Shown here in pieces: positions 7,163 to 17,655 of a stretch of 64,000 nucleotides of DNA. Each line of letters opens with the position of its first letter. The stretch's first letter is position 1. This DNA comes from Mycolicibacterium helvum (lineage in GTDB: Bacteria; Actinomycetota; Actinomycetes; Mycobacteriales; Mycobacteriaceae), in contig NZ_AP022596.1 in assembly GCF_010731895.1 (NCBI RefSeq), forward strand, positions 620,001-684,000. The letters are read 5' to 3'. Under the pieces are notes generated by a model. That model ran no database searches. It saw only the letters and a program-made list of their open reading frames with translations, and was not told where the DNA came from. The position numbers and the translations under genes were made by a program.

Positions 7163-8202
7163 AATTCGTCGAGCGCCGGTGGCGGCCGATAGTCGGGCTG
7201 GTACCCCACCACCCGGATTGGGCTGCCGACCAGGCGGTAATCCCCAGCCGTCACGGTGACTTCCGGCGTCTCATCGAGCGCCTCGGGAAGCGATCGCACC
7301 GCGGCAGCAGGAATGCCCAGCGGGCGCAGTCGCGCCTCCCAGCCCACCGCGGAGTCGGCGGTCAGCGCGTTGGTCACGACCTCGAGTACCTTGTCACGGT
7401 TAGCCGCCCGTTCAGCCATCGTCGGGAAGCCCTCGATACCAGCCTCAGCGGCGAAGGTCTTCCAGAAGCCGTCGTGGGTGACGAACAGCGCCAGATAACC
7501 CTCGGCGGTCGGAAATAGTTGGGCGGGAACATAAAACGAGTGAGCGCCGAAGGGATACCTGAGCGGGTGCACGCGATCGTTGAGGTATGCCGAGGCTCGG
7601 TAGTTCAGCTGCGAGAACATCACGTCGCGCAGCGACACATCCACCTGCCCGCCCTCGCCGGAGACGATCATCGCGAGAAGTCCCAGCGCCGCGGTCAACC
7701 CGGTGGAGTTGTCGGCCGATGAGTAGCCCGGCAGGGTCGGCGGCGCATCGGGGTCGCCGGTCATGGCGGCCACCCCGGTCGCCGCCTGGATGACGTAGTC
7801 GAAGGCGGGATCGTCGCCACCGTCGAGTCCGTAGCCGGTCAGCGCGACGCACACGATCTTCTCGTTGTGCACCCGCAGCGCGTCGTAGGTTAGACCGAAG
7901 CGCCGGATCACCGATGGCTTCATGTTGACCAGCAGCGCATCGGAGTTCGCGGCCAGCTCACCGAGGCGCTGTTGGCCGGCCTCCGAGGCCAGGTCCAGGC
8001 ACACGCTGCGCTTGTTGCGGTTCAGGCTGGCGAAGTAACTCATCCCGACCTGGCGAGAAATCTCCCCGCCCGGCGGCTCGATTTTGATCACCTGCGCGCC
8101 GAGGTCGGCGAGCAGCATGGTGGCGTACGGGCCGGCCAGCATCGTGCCGACCTCGAGGATCCGGACGCCGGACAGTGGTCCGGAGTTAAGGGGCCCCTTC
8201 AT
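7150..8202 (-). CDS. CaiB/BaiF family (family III) CoA-transferase
   Basis: This 350-residue family III CoA-transferase moves CoA between carboxylic acids through an aspartyl-CoA anhydride. The N-terminal VRILEVGTMLAGPYATMLLADLGA followed by VIKIEPP is the family signature. The Asp in the segment YSSADNSTG is the probable catalytic aspartate. It is slightly shorter than usual (about 380-400). It is the last gene of the mutase operon and overlaps the LLM gene by 4 bp (ATGA). In this context it could charge a dicarboxylate, or recycle CoA from the product, for the mutase. Confidence 0.9.
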   Translation of the reverse strand: MKGPLNSGPLSGVRILEVGTMLAGPYATMLLADLGAQVIKIEPPGGEISRQVGMSYFASLNRNKRSVCLDLASEAGQQRLGELAANSDALLVNMKPSVIRRFGLTYDALRVHNEKIVCVALTGYGLDGGDDPAFDYVIQAATGVAAMTGDPDAPPTLPGYSSADNSTGLTAALGLLAMIVSGEGGQVDVSLRDVMFSQLNYRASAYLNDRVHPLRYPFGAHSFYVPAQLFPTAEGYLALFVTHDGFWKTFAAEAGIEGFPTMAERAANRDKVLEVVTNALTADSAVGWEARLRPLGIPAAAVRSLPEALDETPEVTVTAGDYRLVGSPIRVVGYQPDYRPPPALDEFQSS

Positions 8203-9155
8203 TGAACTTCGGCGGCGAGCTGTGAAATCACCTCGCGGGTACGGTATTTCGAGGCCACCAGCTCGTCGCGGGTCTCCCCGATCGGCAGCAGCCGAACCGA
8301 CAGGTCGGTCACCCCGGCATCCGCGAACGCGCGGAACCGCTTCAGAATCGACTCTTCATCCCCCGCGGCACACAGGTCACCGACATCACGGGCGTCACCA
8401 CGATCCAGCAGTCGCTGATAGTTCGGTGATGTCTCGGCTTCGGCCAGAATGCGATTGGCCCGGTCCTTGGCGGCCGCGATCTCAGAGTTCGCGCAGAGGG
8501 TGACCGGGATTCCGGCGACGATCCGCGGTGCGGGCTTGCCGGCCTCGGCGGCGGCCTTGTTGATCTTGGGAGCGATGTGCTCGCCGATAGCCTTCTCGTC
8601 GGCCATCCACAGCGTGGTGCCGTCGGCATGCTCACCGGCGATCTGCAGCATCACCGGGCCAAGCGCGGCGACCAGCACCGGCATCTTCGTCTCGGCTCCG
8701 AGCGCGGTCGGGTTGTGCACGGTGAAGTTGTCATTCTCGACGTCGACGGGGCCGGGCCCGGCGATCGCCGTGTTGAACACCTGCAGGTAGTCGCGGGTGT
8801 AGGCGGCCGGTTTGTCATACGGCAAGCCGAGCATGTCCCGGATGATCCAGTGATGCGACGGTCCGACGCCTAGCGCCAGTCGGCCGTTGGAGATGGCGTG
8901 CACCGAAAGCGCCTGGCGGGCCAGCGCAATGGGATGCTGCGCCTGTAGCGGGACCACAGCGGTACCGAGTTCGATGCGCGTGCTGTGCGACGCCATCAAC
9001 GCGACCATACTCAGCAGATCAAAATCGTCGGGCACCTGCGGCATCCACGCGGTGGACAGTCCCGCGGCATCGGCCCATTCGATGTCGGCGATCAGCTTCT
9101 TCACCTTGCGGGCCATGTCGCCGCGCTCGGCACCGATCATCACACCAAGACGCAT
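8199..9155 (-). CDS. LLM-class (F420-dependent type) oxidoreductase
   Basis: This 318-residue luciferase-like (TIM-barrel) protein starts with MRLGVMIG and contains RIELGTAVVPLQAQHP and GRLALGVGPSHHWI, characteristic of actinobacterial F420-dependent LLM oxidoreductases. The likely role is a hydride-transfer step on an intermediate of the pathway; the actual substrate is unknown. It lies between the mutase small subunit (3-bp gap) and the CoA-transferase (4-bp overlap), so it belongs to the same transcript. Confidence 0.87.
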   Translation of the reverse strand: MRLGVMIGAERGDMARKVKKLIADIEWADAAGLSTAWMPQVPDDFDLLSMVALMASHSTRIELGTAVVPLQAQHPIALARQALSVHAISNGRLALGVGPSHHWIIRDMLGLPYDKPAAYTRDYLQVFNTAIAGPGPVDVENDNFTVHNPTALGAETKMPVLVAALGPVMLQIAGEHADGTTLWMADEKAIGEHIAPKINKAAAEAGKPAPRIVAGIPVTLCANSEIAAAKDRANRILAEAETSPNYQRLLDRGDARDVGDLCAAGDEESILKRFRAFADAGVTDLSVRLLPIGETRDELVASKYRTREVISQLAAEVQ

Positions 9156-9158
9156 TAC

Positions 9159-9556
9159 TCACCCCACCTGTTCTGAGGTCAGCGCTCGGACGTCACGGAC
9201 AAGGGTGTCCAGCGACGTTCCGGTCGGAAATACTGCGGCCGCGCCGGCTTCCAGCAGCTTGGGTACGTCACCCAGCGGAATCGTGCCGCCGACGATGACC
9301 GCGATATCACCCGCGTCGGCAGCACGCAGCGCGTCGACGGTGCGCTGGGTCAACGCCAGGTGTGCACCCGAGAGAATGGAAAGTCCAACGACGGCAACGT
9401 CTTCCTGAAGGGCGATCGACACGATGTCCTCGATGCGCTGGCGGATTCCGGTGTAGATCACCTCGAAGCCGGCGTCACGCAGCGCGCGAGCAACGATCTT
9501 GGCGCCCCGGTCATGCCCGTCGAGGCCAGGTTTGGCAACCAGGATGCGGGCGCTCA

Positions 9557-9557
<1 letters not shown>
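9159..9557 (-). CDS. Acyl-CoA mutase small subunit, B12-binding domain
   Basis: This is a stand-alone cobalamin-binding domain of 132 residues. The DxHxxG motif is present as DGHDRG, with His15 expected to ligate cobalt. SIL in GLSILSGAH and the GG of VIVGGTIP complete the base-off/His-on signature. It partners the large subunit encoded immediately upstream. The ATG at 9557 is chosen because it overlaps the large-subunit stop (TGATG) and starts right before the first strand; an in-frame extension to 9629 lies inside the large subunit gene. Split organisation resembles isobutyryl-CoA and ethylmalonyl- or hydroxyisobutyryl-type mutases more than the two homologous chains of classical MCM. Confidence 0.9.
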
Positions 9558-11134
<1,577 letters not shown>

Positions 11135-11160
11135 CGGTGGATACCGTAGTTGCAGTTTTG

Positions 11161-11175
11161 GAGAATGCCAATACC
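11161..11175. promoter_or_regulatory. Possible weak TetR-type half-site upstream of mutase operon
   Basis: GAGAATGCCAATACC matches only the left half (GAGAAT) of the operator found elsewhere in the cluster. It lies 26 bp upstream of the mutase start, in the 97-bp space behind the IclR gene. It may be chance. Confidence 0.2.
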
Positions 11176-11231
11176 GCTTTGGGCAAGTCGCGTGCAGTTT
11201 CTGCCGTAGCTGCTGGTGGGGCCGTCGAGCC

Positions 11232-11999
11232 CTACGAGCCCAAGCGACCGGACAACACGTGCGCCTGCTCGAGCAACAGTGTGCCCAGTTCGTGTCTGCG
11301 GCCGGGTTTGAAGCGAGTCTCGACGCCGGTGAGGCTCAACGCCCAGGAGGGCCGGCCGTTCTGATCGAACACCGCCGCGCCGATGCCCCAACTCCCCTCC
11401 ACAATCAGGGCGGGATTCACGGCATAGCCGGTGATCCGGGTCGCCTCGATCCTGGCCCGAATCGATTCTTCGCTGTGCTCGGGTCCCCAGTCCGCCACCG
11501 GGCGGGCCCGGTCGAAGTAGTCGTCGACATCACGGGCCGGTAGGTGGCTCAGAATCGCCAGCCCGGCCGAAGCCACACCGAGGGGAAAGCGGATGCCCTC
11601 CCGCAGAACGTGGGAGCGCAGCGGAAAGCTGCCCTCCGCATGCAAGATGCAGACCGTTTCGTCACCGCGACGGGCGGACAGGAACGCGCTCTCCCCGGTC
11701 GTCGCAGCGAGCCGATTGACCACGTCGCGAGCCTGGCCGCTGACGTCGTACCGGTTGGCGGCAACCGCACCCAGCAGATACATCTCCGGCCCCAGCGACC
11801 ATCGCCCGTTCTTGGGGTCCCGGTCGATCAACCCGACCTCGGCCAACGACGTCAGTAGCCGGTGCGCGGTAGGGCGGGCAAGGCCGGCGACCTTTCCCAG
11901 CTCGGTCGTGGACGCGCCTTCGGGTTCGGCAGCACCGACCGCACCCAGCAACGCAGCGACCCGCGCGACCACGGGCGATCGGTCTGGGCGAGCAGTCAC
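11232..11999 (-). CDS. IclR-family transcriptional regulator
   Basis: This 255-residue regulator has an N-terminal winged helix (about residues 10-70, including ASTTELGKVAGLARPTAHRLL) and the C-terminal IclR effector domain with EGIRFPLGVASAGLAIL. IclR proteins commonly control aromatic or short-chain acid catabolism. It is divergent from scoA/scoB and has a 19-bp palindrome 15 bp upstream of its start, so autoregulation and control of the CoA-transferase are likely. Its relation to the TetR regulon is unclear; no copy of the TetR operator is seen in this intergenic space. Confidence 0.88.
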   Translation of the reverse strand: MTARPDRSPVVARVAALLGAVGAAEPEGASTTELGKVAGLARPTAHRLLTSLAEVGLIDRDPKNGRWSLGPEMYLLGAVAANRYDVSGQARDVVNRLAATTGESAFLSARRGDETVCILHAEGSFPLRSHVLREGIRFPLGVASAGLAILSHLPARDVDDYFDRARPVADWGPEHSEESIRARIEATRITGYAVNPALIVEGSWGIGAAVFDQNGRPSWALSLTGVETRFKPGRRHELGTLLLEQAHVLSGRLGS

Positions 12000-12014
12000 G
12001 GAAGACGATCATAG

Positions 12015-12033
12015 GCGTTCATCAGATGAACGC
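12015..12033. promoter_or_regulatory. Candidate IclR operator
   Basis: GCGTTCATCAGATGAACGC is a perfect 9+1+9 palindrome located 15 bp upstream of the iclR start codon, in the iclR-scoA divergent region. A second, weaker inverted repeat (CTACT-N5-AGTAG) lies at 12105-12119 near the scoA promoter. Confidence 0.65.
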
Positions 12034-12176
12034 TTAGGCGATCGGTTATCGCACCGCGAACACCTTCGGCACGGATTGCCGTGAGTGGTTGACTGCTCAG
12101 GGCACTACTTGTTGAGTAGGTACCCGGCACAACGGTGCGTTTACAGAGTGGACGCCGGCTGGTTTGGGAAGGTGCG

Positions 12177-12941
12177 ATGACATCGAAGGTGTACGAGTCG
12201 GCTGCCAGCGCAGTTGCCGATATCGCCAGCGGCGCGACGCTGGCTGTGGGCGGCTTCGGCCTGTGTGGGATTCCCGACCAGTTGATCCAAGCACTCCTCG
12301 ACGCGGACGTTACCGACCTGGAAGTGTTCTCCAACAATTGCGGAGTCGATGACTACGGGCTGGGAATCCTTTTGTCCGACAGGCGCATCCGTCGTATCAC
12401 CGCATCGTATGTCGGGGAGAACAAAGAGTTCGCCCGGCAATATCTCGCCGGCGAACTCGAGGTCGAGCTCACCCCGCAGGGAACCCTGGCCGAGCGCCTG
12501 CGTGCCGGCGGTGCGGGGATACCCGCCTTCTACACCCCCGCTGGTGTCGGCAGCGTCGTCTCCGACGGCGGGTTGCCGTGGCGCTACGCGCAGGACGGTT
12601 CGGTGGCGATCGCGTCACCGCCCAAGGAGACCCGCGTGTTCGGCGACAAACGGTACGTCCTGGAAGAGTCGATCAATGCCGACTTCGCCCTGGTGCACGC
12701 CTTGCGCGGTGACACCGACGGCAACCTGGTCTTCAACCGATCGGCAATGAACTTCAACCCGTTGTGCGCGATGGCCGGCCGCATAGCCATCGCTCAAGTC
12801 GAGGAACTTGTCGCGCCAGGCGAAATCGACCCAGCGACTGTACATCTGCCTGGCGTCTTCATCTCGCGCATCGTGCACACCGGAGCGCAGCGCAAGCGCA
12901 TCGAGAAGCGAACCGTCCGCTCGGCACAGGAAGCGAACTGA
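12177..12941 (+). CDS. scoA: 3-oxoacid CoA-transferase subunit A
   Basis: This is the 254-residue alpha subunit of a family I CoA-transferase. The GGFGLCGIP glycine loop near the N-terminus and the [10 protein letters not shown] and [12 protein letters not shown] segments are typical. With the next gene it forms the enzyme moving CoA from succinyl-CoA to a 3-oxoacid (acetoacetate or 3-oxoadipate); the sequence does not decide which. The ATG at 12177 is preferred over the upstream in-frame start at 12135 because it starts the homologous domain. It overlaps scoB (TGATG). Regulation by the divergent IclR protein is inferred. Confidence 0.88.
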   Translation: MTSKVYESAASAVADIASGATLAVGGFGLCGIPDQLIQALLDADVTDLEVFSNNCGVDDYGLGILLSDRRIRRITASYVGENKEFARQYLAGELEVELTPQGTLAERLRAGGAGIPAFYTPAGVGSVVSDGGLPWRYAQDGSVAIASPPKETRVFGDKRYVLEESINADFALVHALRGDTDGNLVFNRSAMNFNPLCAMAGRIAIAQVEELVAPGEIDPATVHLPGVFISRIVHTGAQRKRIEKRTVRSAQEAN

Positions 12942-13606
12942 TGACCCAACCAGCAGCCACGGCAGGGTGGACCCGCGACCAGATGGCGGCGCGCGCTGCC
13001 CAGGAGATGATCGACGGTGAATACGTCAATCTCGGCATCGGGTTGCCCACCCTCATCCCGAACTATCTGGGGTCCGATGTGCGGGTGACGCTGCACTCCG
13101 AGAACGGCATCTTAGGCACCGGCCCCTACCCCACCGAAGATGCGGTCGACGCGGATCTCATCAATGCCGGCAAGGAGACCGTCACCGTCAATCCCGGTGC
13201 GGCGTTTTTTGATTCAGCGCTGTCATTCGGGATGATCCGCGGTGGCCATATCGACACCGCGGTACTGGGCGGCATGGAGGTGTCCCAGACCGGCGACCTG
13301 GCCAACTGGATGGTGCCCGGGAAAATGGTCAAGGGCATGGGCGGCGCAATGGACCTCGTGCACGGGGCGGCACGGGTCATCGTGCTGATGGAACACACCG
13401 ATCGCGCCGGCAACCCCAAGATCGTGAAGCAGTGCTCGCTGCCGTTGACGGGCGTCGGCGTTGTCGACCGGATCATCACCAACCTGGGCATCATCGACAT
13501 CGTCGGCGACGGCACACTGGTGTTGCGCGAATTGGCCCCCGGCGTCGAGGTTGCCGACATCATCGCGGCAACCGAACCCGAACTGACAGTGGAGCTCTCG
13601 GGCTGA
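12941..13606 (+). CDS. scoB: 3-oxoacid CoA-transferase subunit B
   Basis: This is the 221-residue beta subunit of a family I CoA-transferase. The catalytic glutamate is in the conserved [10 protein letters not shown] segment, and the glycine-rich [15 protein letters not shown] lies before it. Its start codon overlaps the scoA stop by one base, so the two are translationally coupled. It could finish off a beta-oxidation or ring-cleavage product by activating a 3-oxoacid for thiolysis. No thiolase gene is present in the window. It converges on the DUF1330 gene with 7 bp between them. Confidence 0.88.
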   Translation: MTQPAATAGWTRDQMAARAAQEMIDGEYVNLGIGLPTLIPNYLGSDVRVTLHSENGILGTGPYPTEDAVDADLINAGKETVTVNPGAAFFDSALSFGMIRGGHIDTAVLGGMEVSQTGDLANWMVPGKMVKGMGGAMDLVHGAARVIVLMEHTDRAGNPKIVKQCSLPLTGVGVVDRIITNLGIIDIVGDGTLVLRELAPGVEVADIIAATEPELTVELSG

Positions 13607-13613
13607 ACGGATC

Positions 13614-13907
13614 TCAGAAGCCGGAGAGGATCACCGCATTGGTGTCGGCAGCGGCCTGCCGCAGCACGCGCGCAGCGCGGTAGGCCTCCGAGTCGTACCA
13701 CGCCCGAGCGGCCTCGACCGATTCGAACTCCAGCACCACGGTCTGGTGGCCGTGCCAGTCGCCTTCGAGCACTTGTGGTTTGGCGTCAACGGCAAGGACC
13801 TTGACCCCACCCATCGCCGCGCCTGCGGCCTGGCCGTAGGCCTTCATACCCTCGGGGTCTTGGATTGCCTCAGTCAAGATGACGTACCCCTTGGCACCCG
13901 TAGCCAT
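13614..13907 (-). CDS. DUF1330 (ferredoxin-like fold, EthD/ABM-like) protein
   Basis: This small protein of 97 residues carries the DUF1330 pattern: YVILTEAIQDPEGMKAY at the start, then VVLEFESVEAARAWYDSEAY. DUF1330 proteins are dimeric alpha/beta barrels without an established common function; some neighbours act in catabolic routes. The start at 13907 follows a strong GAGAGGAG site. Sixteen bases upstream of the start lies a perfect copy of the cluster operator (13924-13938), which links this gene to the TetR regulon although it is separated from it by iclR-scoAB. Confidence 0.82.
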   Translation of the reverse strand: MATGAKGYVILTEAIQDPEGMKAYGQAAGAAMGGVKVLAVDAKPQVLEGDWHGHQTVVLEFESVEAARAWYDSEAYRAARVLRQAAADTNAVILSGF

Positions 13908-13923
13908 GCCGCTCCTCTCAAGC

Positions 13924-13938
13924 GAGAATGATGTTCTC
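13924..13938. promoter_or_regulatory. TetR-type operator upstream of DUF1330 gene
   Basis: GAGAATGATGTTCTC has perfect GAGAA/TTCTC half-sites and the same length as the sites at 90, 1789 and 6819. It sits next to the DUF1330 start and about 160 bp from the plus-strand gene at 14102. Confidence 0.7.
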
Positions 13939-14101
13939 GTAATTCGAGTGACAGGTTTCCATGCCAACCGGGGTGAACGCAATGACCAATGTCGACGCCC
14001 TGATCGCCCGGACCACGCGGTATGCGGACCGGCCACCGTGCGAGTCTCGGCATCCTGACTGGAACCGTCTACATTCGACAAGAACGGCTCTGGAGGCGCA
14101 C

Positions 14102-14362
14102 ATGATCAAGCTCGAACTGCCCTACGTCACCGTGACGGTCGACGATCGGTTGCGCAGCCGCCTGGCCCGCACCGGCGATCGGCTGCGCATCACGCTGACC
14201 TCGCACCTGCGTAACGCGGCCGACGAGCTCGACGGTCTGGGCCGCAAGGCCACTGCGGCCTGCCAGACCGCGGCCGTGCGCGTCGACACGGCGATGGCCG
14301 CGGCCAACGACCGCATCGCCCCGGAGCCGACGGTCGGCACACCGCACCTGAAAGTCGTATGA
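14102..14362 (+). CDS. Hypothetical protein of 86 residues
   Basis: I do not recognise a family. The protein starts MIKLELPYVTVTVDD and is rich in Arg, Ala and Thr, with a predicted helix around residues 35-65 (LRNAADELDGL...). It has no signal peptide or membrane segment. Its stop overlaps the following SDR gene (ATGA), so the two are very likely co-translated. The ATG at 14102 is chosen because in-frame sequence upstream runs into the operator region and lacks a ribosome-binding site. Confidence 0.65.
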   Translation: MIKLELPYVTVTVDDRLRSRLARTGDRLRITLTSHLRNAADELDGLGRKATAACQTAAVRVDTAMAAANDRIAPEPTVGTPHLKVV

Positions 14363-15144
14363 GCGCACCCAGCGTCTTCATCACCGGAGCGGCCGCGGGT
14401 ATCGGCCGGGCAACTGCCCTGACCTTCGCGCGGCACGGCTATCGCATCGGCGCCTACGACATCGACCCCAGTGGGCTGGCCGCACTGCGCGACGAGATCA
14501 CCGGGCTCGGCGGCGAGGTCGTGATCGGCGAACTCGACGTCACCGACGCCGCCGCATGGTCCACTTGCCTGGCCGAATTCACCAGTGCGGCAGGAAAACT
14601 CGACATCCTGGTGAACAACGCGGGAGTGCTGGCCAACGGCGACTTCCAGGACATCCCGCTCGATGTGCAACGCCGGATGATCGACATCAACTTCTATGGC
14701 GCGCTCGCCGGGCTTCATGCCGCGTTCCCCTACCTGCGCGACACCGCACACGCACAAGTGGTCAACATGTGCTCGGCATCGGCGCTCTATGGCCAACCCG
14801 AACTCGCCACCTATTCGGCCACCAAGTTCGCACTGCGCGCGCTGACCGAGGCGCTCGAGCTGGAATGGCGCCGCTACGACATCCGGGTCCTGGCCATGTG
14901 GCCGCTGTTCGTCAAGACCACCATGACCGCCGGTATGGAAACCGGCAGCACCAAATCACTCGGCATCAACCTGGGGCCCGACGAAGTGGCCGCGGCCGTC
15001 TATTCGGCGACCCACCGCGGCCGCGGCCGGTTGCCCAAGGTGCACTATCCGGTAGGGCGCCAAACCCGCGTGCTCGCGGCGATGTCGCAGGTGACGCCCA
15101 ACTGGATGCAGCGGTTGCTCACGAGGATGTTGGCGCGGACCTGA
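14359..15144 (+). CDS. SDR-family oxidoreductase
   Basis: This classical short-chain dehydrogenase of 261 residues has the cofactor motif TGAAAGIG, an Asp after strand 2 (AYDID), the NNAG motif and the catalytic Ser and YSATK. The C-terminal part (after residue 210) has a basic, amphipathic stretch that is seen in mycobacterial SDRs acting on lipids, but no substrate can be named. It is coupled to the 86-residue gene before it and converges on the secreted-protein gene at 15157. Confidence 0.85.
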   Translation: MSAPSVFITGAAAGIGRATALTFARHGYRIGAYDIDPSGLAALRDEITGLGGEVVIGELDVTDAAAWSTCLAEFTSAAGKLDILVNNAGVLANGDFQDIPLDVQRRMIDINFYGALAGLHAAFPYLRDTAHAQVVNMCSASALYGQPELATYSATKFALRALTEALELEWRRYDIRVLAMWPLFVKTTMTAGMETGSTKSLGINLGPDEVAAAVYSATHRGRGRLPKVHYPVGRQTRVLAAMSQVTPNWMQRLLTRMLART

Positions 15145-15156
15145 TCCCGACCTGAG

Positions 15157-15408
15157 TCACCCGATCGAGGTGTAGGGCCTGCGCGGCGGCTGCTGATTCA
15201 GCGTAAACGACTGGCACAGACCACGATTGCTCGCCACGCACGGAACGCCGTTGATCGTCGGCGCACTTCCTTGCAAGTAACACTGACCGGTGTACTGGTT
15301 ATTGATGTGCCCGGGCGGACAACCCTGCGCGGTAGCCGCCGGCGCCGCGACCATGACGCCCACCATCAGCACGGCGCCGACGAGCGTCCGCACCAAGCAC
15401 GTCATCAT
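15157..15408 (-). CDS. Small secreted Cys-rich protein
   Basis: This is an 83-residue precursor with a clear Sec signal peptide (hydrophobic GAVLMVGVMVAAPAATAQ, cleavage near residue 28). The mature part of about 55 residues has four cysteines (GCPPGH, QCYLQG, PCVAS, LCQSF), consistent with two disulphides. Similar small exported proteins occur widely in mycobacteria without known function. A further in-frame start lies one codon downstream (15405). Confidence 0.7.
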   Translation of the reverse strand: MMTCLVRTLVGAVLMVGVMVAAPAATAQGCPPGHINNQYTGQCYLQGSAPTINGVPCVASNRGLCQSFTLNQQPPRRPYTSIG

Positions 15409-15483
15409 TGCCACAGCTCGCCTTTCCGCAAGCCAGACTACTGGTTTAAAGGAATGCCAACGGACGTGATTAGTATCGGGACC

Positions 15484-15978
15484 ATGCCGGAGCTGAGCGC
15501 AGAGTCGACCGAAGCCCGCCAACCCACATCCCCATCGCGTTGGATCGCGGTTGCGGCTCTGGTGATCGCGCTGATCGCCGCCGGGGCGGCCGGGTGGGCT
15601 CTCCTGCGGCCCGCACCATCGAGCCCGGCGCCGTCCACCTCATCGCAGACCGGTGACCCCAAGGCCAACGCCTGCGCTGCCTACCGGCTCGTGAGTTCGG
15701 CCGTGTCGTTGCAGAGCCACGCCGACGCGGGGACCGAAGTGCAGGGCGTCGCGGCCAATGCGCGGCTGGCGATGTCGGGCGGCGCAACCTACCTGTTGGC
15801 CCACCTGAATCCCGGCACGCCGGCCGACCTCGCCGATGCGATTCGCGACTTTGCGACCGGATTGCAGGATATTTCGATGAACGCGTTAGCCGGGGTGTCC
15901 AACACCGACCTGGCACAGGCCGACCGCCTGCGCAACGCCGAGACCACAAACACTCGGATCGCCGAACTCTGCAAATAG
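15484..15978 (+). CDS. Membrane-anchored protein with periplasmic helical domain
   Basis: This is a 164-residue protein with one N-terminal transmembrane helix (about residues 20-41), a Pro/Ser linker and an extracytoplasmic domain with two cysteines (NACAAYR and the C-terminal ELCK). The size and arrangement recall small mycobacterial membrane-anchored proteins, but I assign no family. An upstream in-frame ATG at 15454 is also possible; neither start has an ideal ribosome-binding site. Confidence 0.6.
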   Translation: MPELSAESTEARQPTSPSRWIAVAALVIALIAAGAAGWALLRPAPSSPAPSTSSQTGDPKANACAAYRLVSSAVSLQSHADAGTEVQGVAANARLAMSGGATYLLAHLNPGTPADLADAIRDFATGLQDISMNALAGVSNTDLAQADRLRNAETTNTRIAELCK

Positions 15979-16146
15979 CCACTACGGCGGGTTTTACAGG
16001 TTGAGTTCAACTGGCGTTAGCCCGAAGTTCGGCAATGCGCCAGGTGGGGGCCAGCCCCGAGTAAGGGGCGTCTCCTTGGATTTCCATGGCAGTGAACCAC
16101 TCGGCGCATTTGCCGGTTGATCTTCTTCCTGAAGGGAATTCCGATC

Positions 16147-17637
16147 TTGTCCAAGCACCGCAAGAAAACGCTCCGCGTGGTGACCCCAGCCTTCCTGACC
16201 ACAGGCGTCGCCAGTGCGGCAATGGTGGGAGCGGGCGTCCTGTTCGCCATCACCGATGCCCCCACCACCACGGCTTCGCCCGCTTACAAACTGACCTCTG
16301 GCGAGTCCGAGCTCTGGCTCTGGCCGAGCACGCCGGGAGGCAACAACGTCAGCCTCAAGACCGTCACGGGTGCCGCCTCGGCCAACGCCGCTGGCGACCT
16401 CGTCTCGCTGTTCATCGGTAACGGCACCGCCGAGCATCCCAACGGTGGCCTGCTCATCGGCAACGGTTACAGCTATAGCGCAGCAGACGCCCAGTGCGCC
16501 AGCGCCGCATGCAACGGCGGCAAGGGTGGCCTGCTGATGGGTAACGGCGGCAACGGCTACAACGGCGGCAACGGCGGCAGCGCCGGGCTGTACGGCAACG
16601 GCGGCAACGGCGGCGACGCCACCAGCGCCAACATCAACGGCGGCAAGGGTGGCAACGGCGGCAACGGCGGCCTGCTCGCCGGCAGCTCCGCCTCCGGTGC
16701 GCTCTTCGGCGGCGGCGGCGGCAACGGCGGCAAGGGTATCGCCGGTGGTGCCGGCGGCAACGGCGGCGACGCCGGCGCCTTGGCCGGTAGCGGCGGCACC
16801 GGCGGCGCCGGTGGCGCCAGCACGACCGCCGGTGTTGCCGGTGGTGCCGGCGGCAACGGCGGCAACGCCGCGAGCCTGCCGATCGCCGGTAGCGGTGCTG
16901 CCGGCGCCGGTGGCGCCGGAGGCGCCGGCTACGGCGCTGGTGCCGCTGGAACCGACGGCGGCAAGGGCGGCAACGGCGGCAAGGGCGGCTTCTACGGCTC
17001 GGCAGCCGGCGGCGCAGGCGGCGCGGGGGGCGCAGGCGGCGCAGGCACTGCAACCGGCGGCAACGGCGGTGCAGGTGGTACCGGTGGCACCGGCGGCCTG
17101 GCGTCCGGCAACGGCGGAACCGGTGGAACCGGTGGAACCGGTGGCGCAGGCGCAGGCGGTGCCGGCGGCAACGGTGGCACCGGCGGCAGCGGCGGTGCGG
17201 GCGGCGTGGCCGGCAACGGCGGCGCGGGCGCGGCCGGTGGTGACGGCGGTGCCGGCACCACGACGGGCGGTACCGGCGGCAACGGCGGCACCGGCGCTCT
17301 TGGCGGCAACAACGGTGGTGCCGGCGGTGGCGGCGGTAAGGGCGGCAACGGCGCCACCGGCGCGACCGGCGGTAAGGGCGGCACCGGCGGCTTCGGCGGG
17401 TTCAGCGGCGGCGCCGGCGGCAACGGCGGCACCGGCGGCACCGGCACGAGCACGGGCAAGGGCGGCAACGGTGGCAACGGTGCCACCGGCGGCGGCAGCG
17501 TCCTGTCCGGCGGCAAGGGCGGCAATGGCGGCACCGGCGGCAAGGGTGGCAGCACCGCGGGCAGTGTCGGCCAGGGTGGCTCAGGGTCCATCGGTGGCAG
17601 CCCCGGCAAGGGCGGCACCGGCGGCGCTGGCGGATAA
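16147..17637 (+). CDS. Exported PGRS-like glycine-rich protein without PE domain
   Basis: This protein of about 496 residues has a basic N-terminus (SKHRKKTLRVV) and a hydrophobic segment ending near SAAMVGAGVLFAI, which act as signal peptide or anchor. A non-repetitive region (about 40-125) contains a GLLIGNG motif like the one that opens PGRS domains. A long tract of GGN, GGA and GGT triplets then runs to the end. PE_PGRS proteins of slow growers start with a PE domain; none is present here. TTG at 16147 is chosen because GAAGGGAA lies about 10 bp upstream; a TTG at 16117 is also in frame. A strong terminator follows directly. Confidence 0.82.
   Translation: MSKHRKKTLRVVTPAFLTTGVASAAMVGAGVLFAITDAPTTTASPAYKLTSGESELWLWPSTPGGNNVSLKTVTGAASANAAGDLVSLFIGNGTAEHPNGGLLIGNGYSYSAADAQCASAACNGGKGGLLMGNGGNGYNGGNGGSAGLYGNGGNGGDATSANINGGKGGNGGNGGLLAGSSASGALFGGGGGNGGKGIAGGAGGNGGDAGALAGSGGTGGAGGASTTAGVAGGAGGNGGNAASLPIAGSGAAGAGGAGGAGYGAGAAGTDGGKGGNGGKGGFYGSAAGGAGGAGGAGGAGTATGGNGGAGGTGGTGGLASGNGGTGGTGGTGGAGAGGAGGNGGTGGSGGAGGVAGNGGAGAAGGDGGAGTTTGGTGGNGGTGALGGNNGGAGGGGGKGGNGATGATGGKGGTGGFGGFSGGAGGNGGTGGTGTSTGKGGNGGNGATGGGSVLSGGKGGNGGTGGKGGSTAGSVGQGGSGSIGGSPGKGGTGGAGG
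16518..17634 (+). repeat. Imperfect GGC-GGN coding repeat (PGRS-like)
   Basis: The tract encodes Gly-Gly-X repeats (X mostly Asn, Ala, Thr or Lys). Codon variation keeps the copies from being identical, and there is no spacer structure. Such tracts fold as stacked polyglycine-II helices in PGRS proteins (family knowledge). Expect strain-to-strain length variation. Confidence 0.85.
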
Positions 17638-17655
17638 CTCCGCCAATCGACAACG

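Noticed and set aside
16518..17634. CRISPR-like repetition
   Set aside because: The repeats are 3-9-bp coding units without spacers, and no cas gene is present. They encode Gly-Gly-X.
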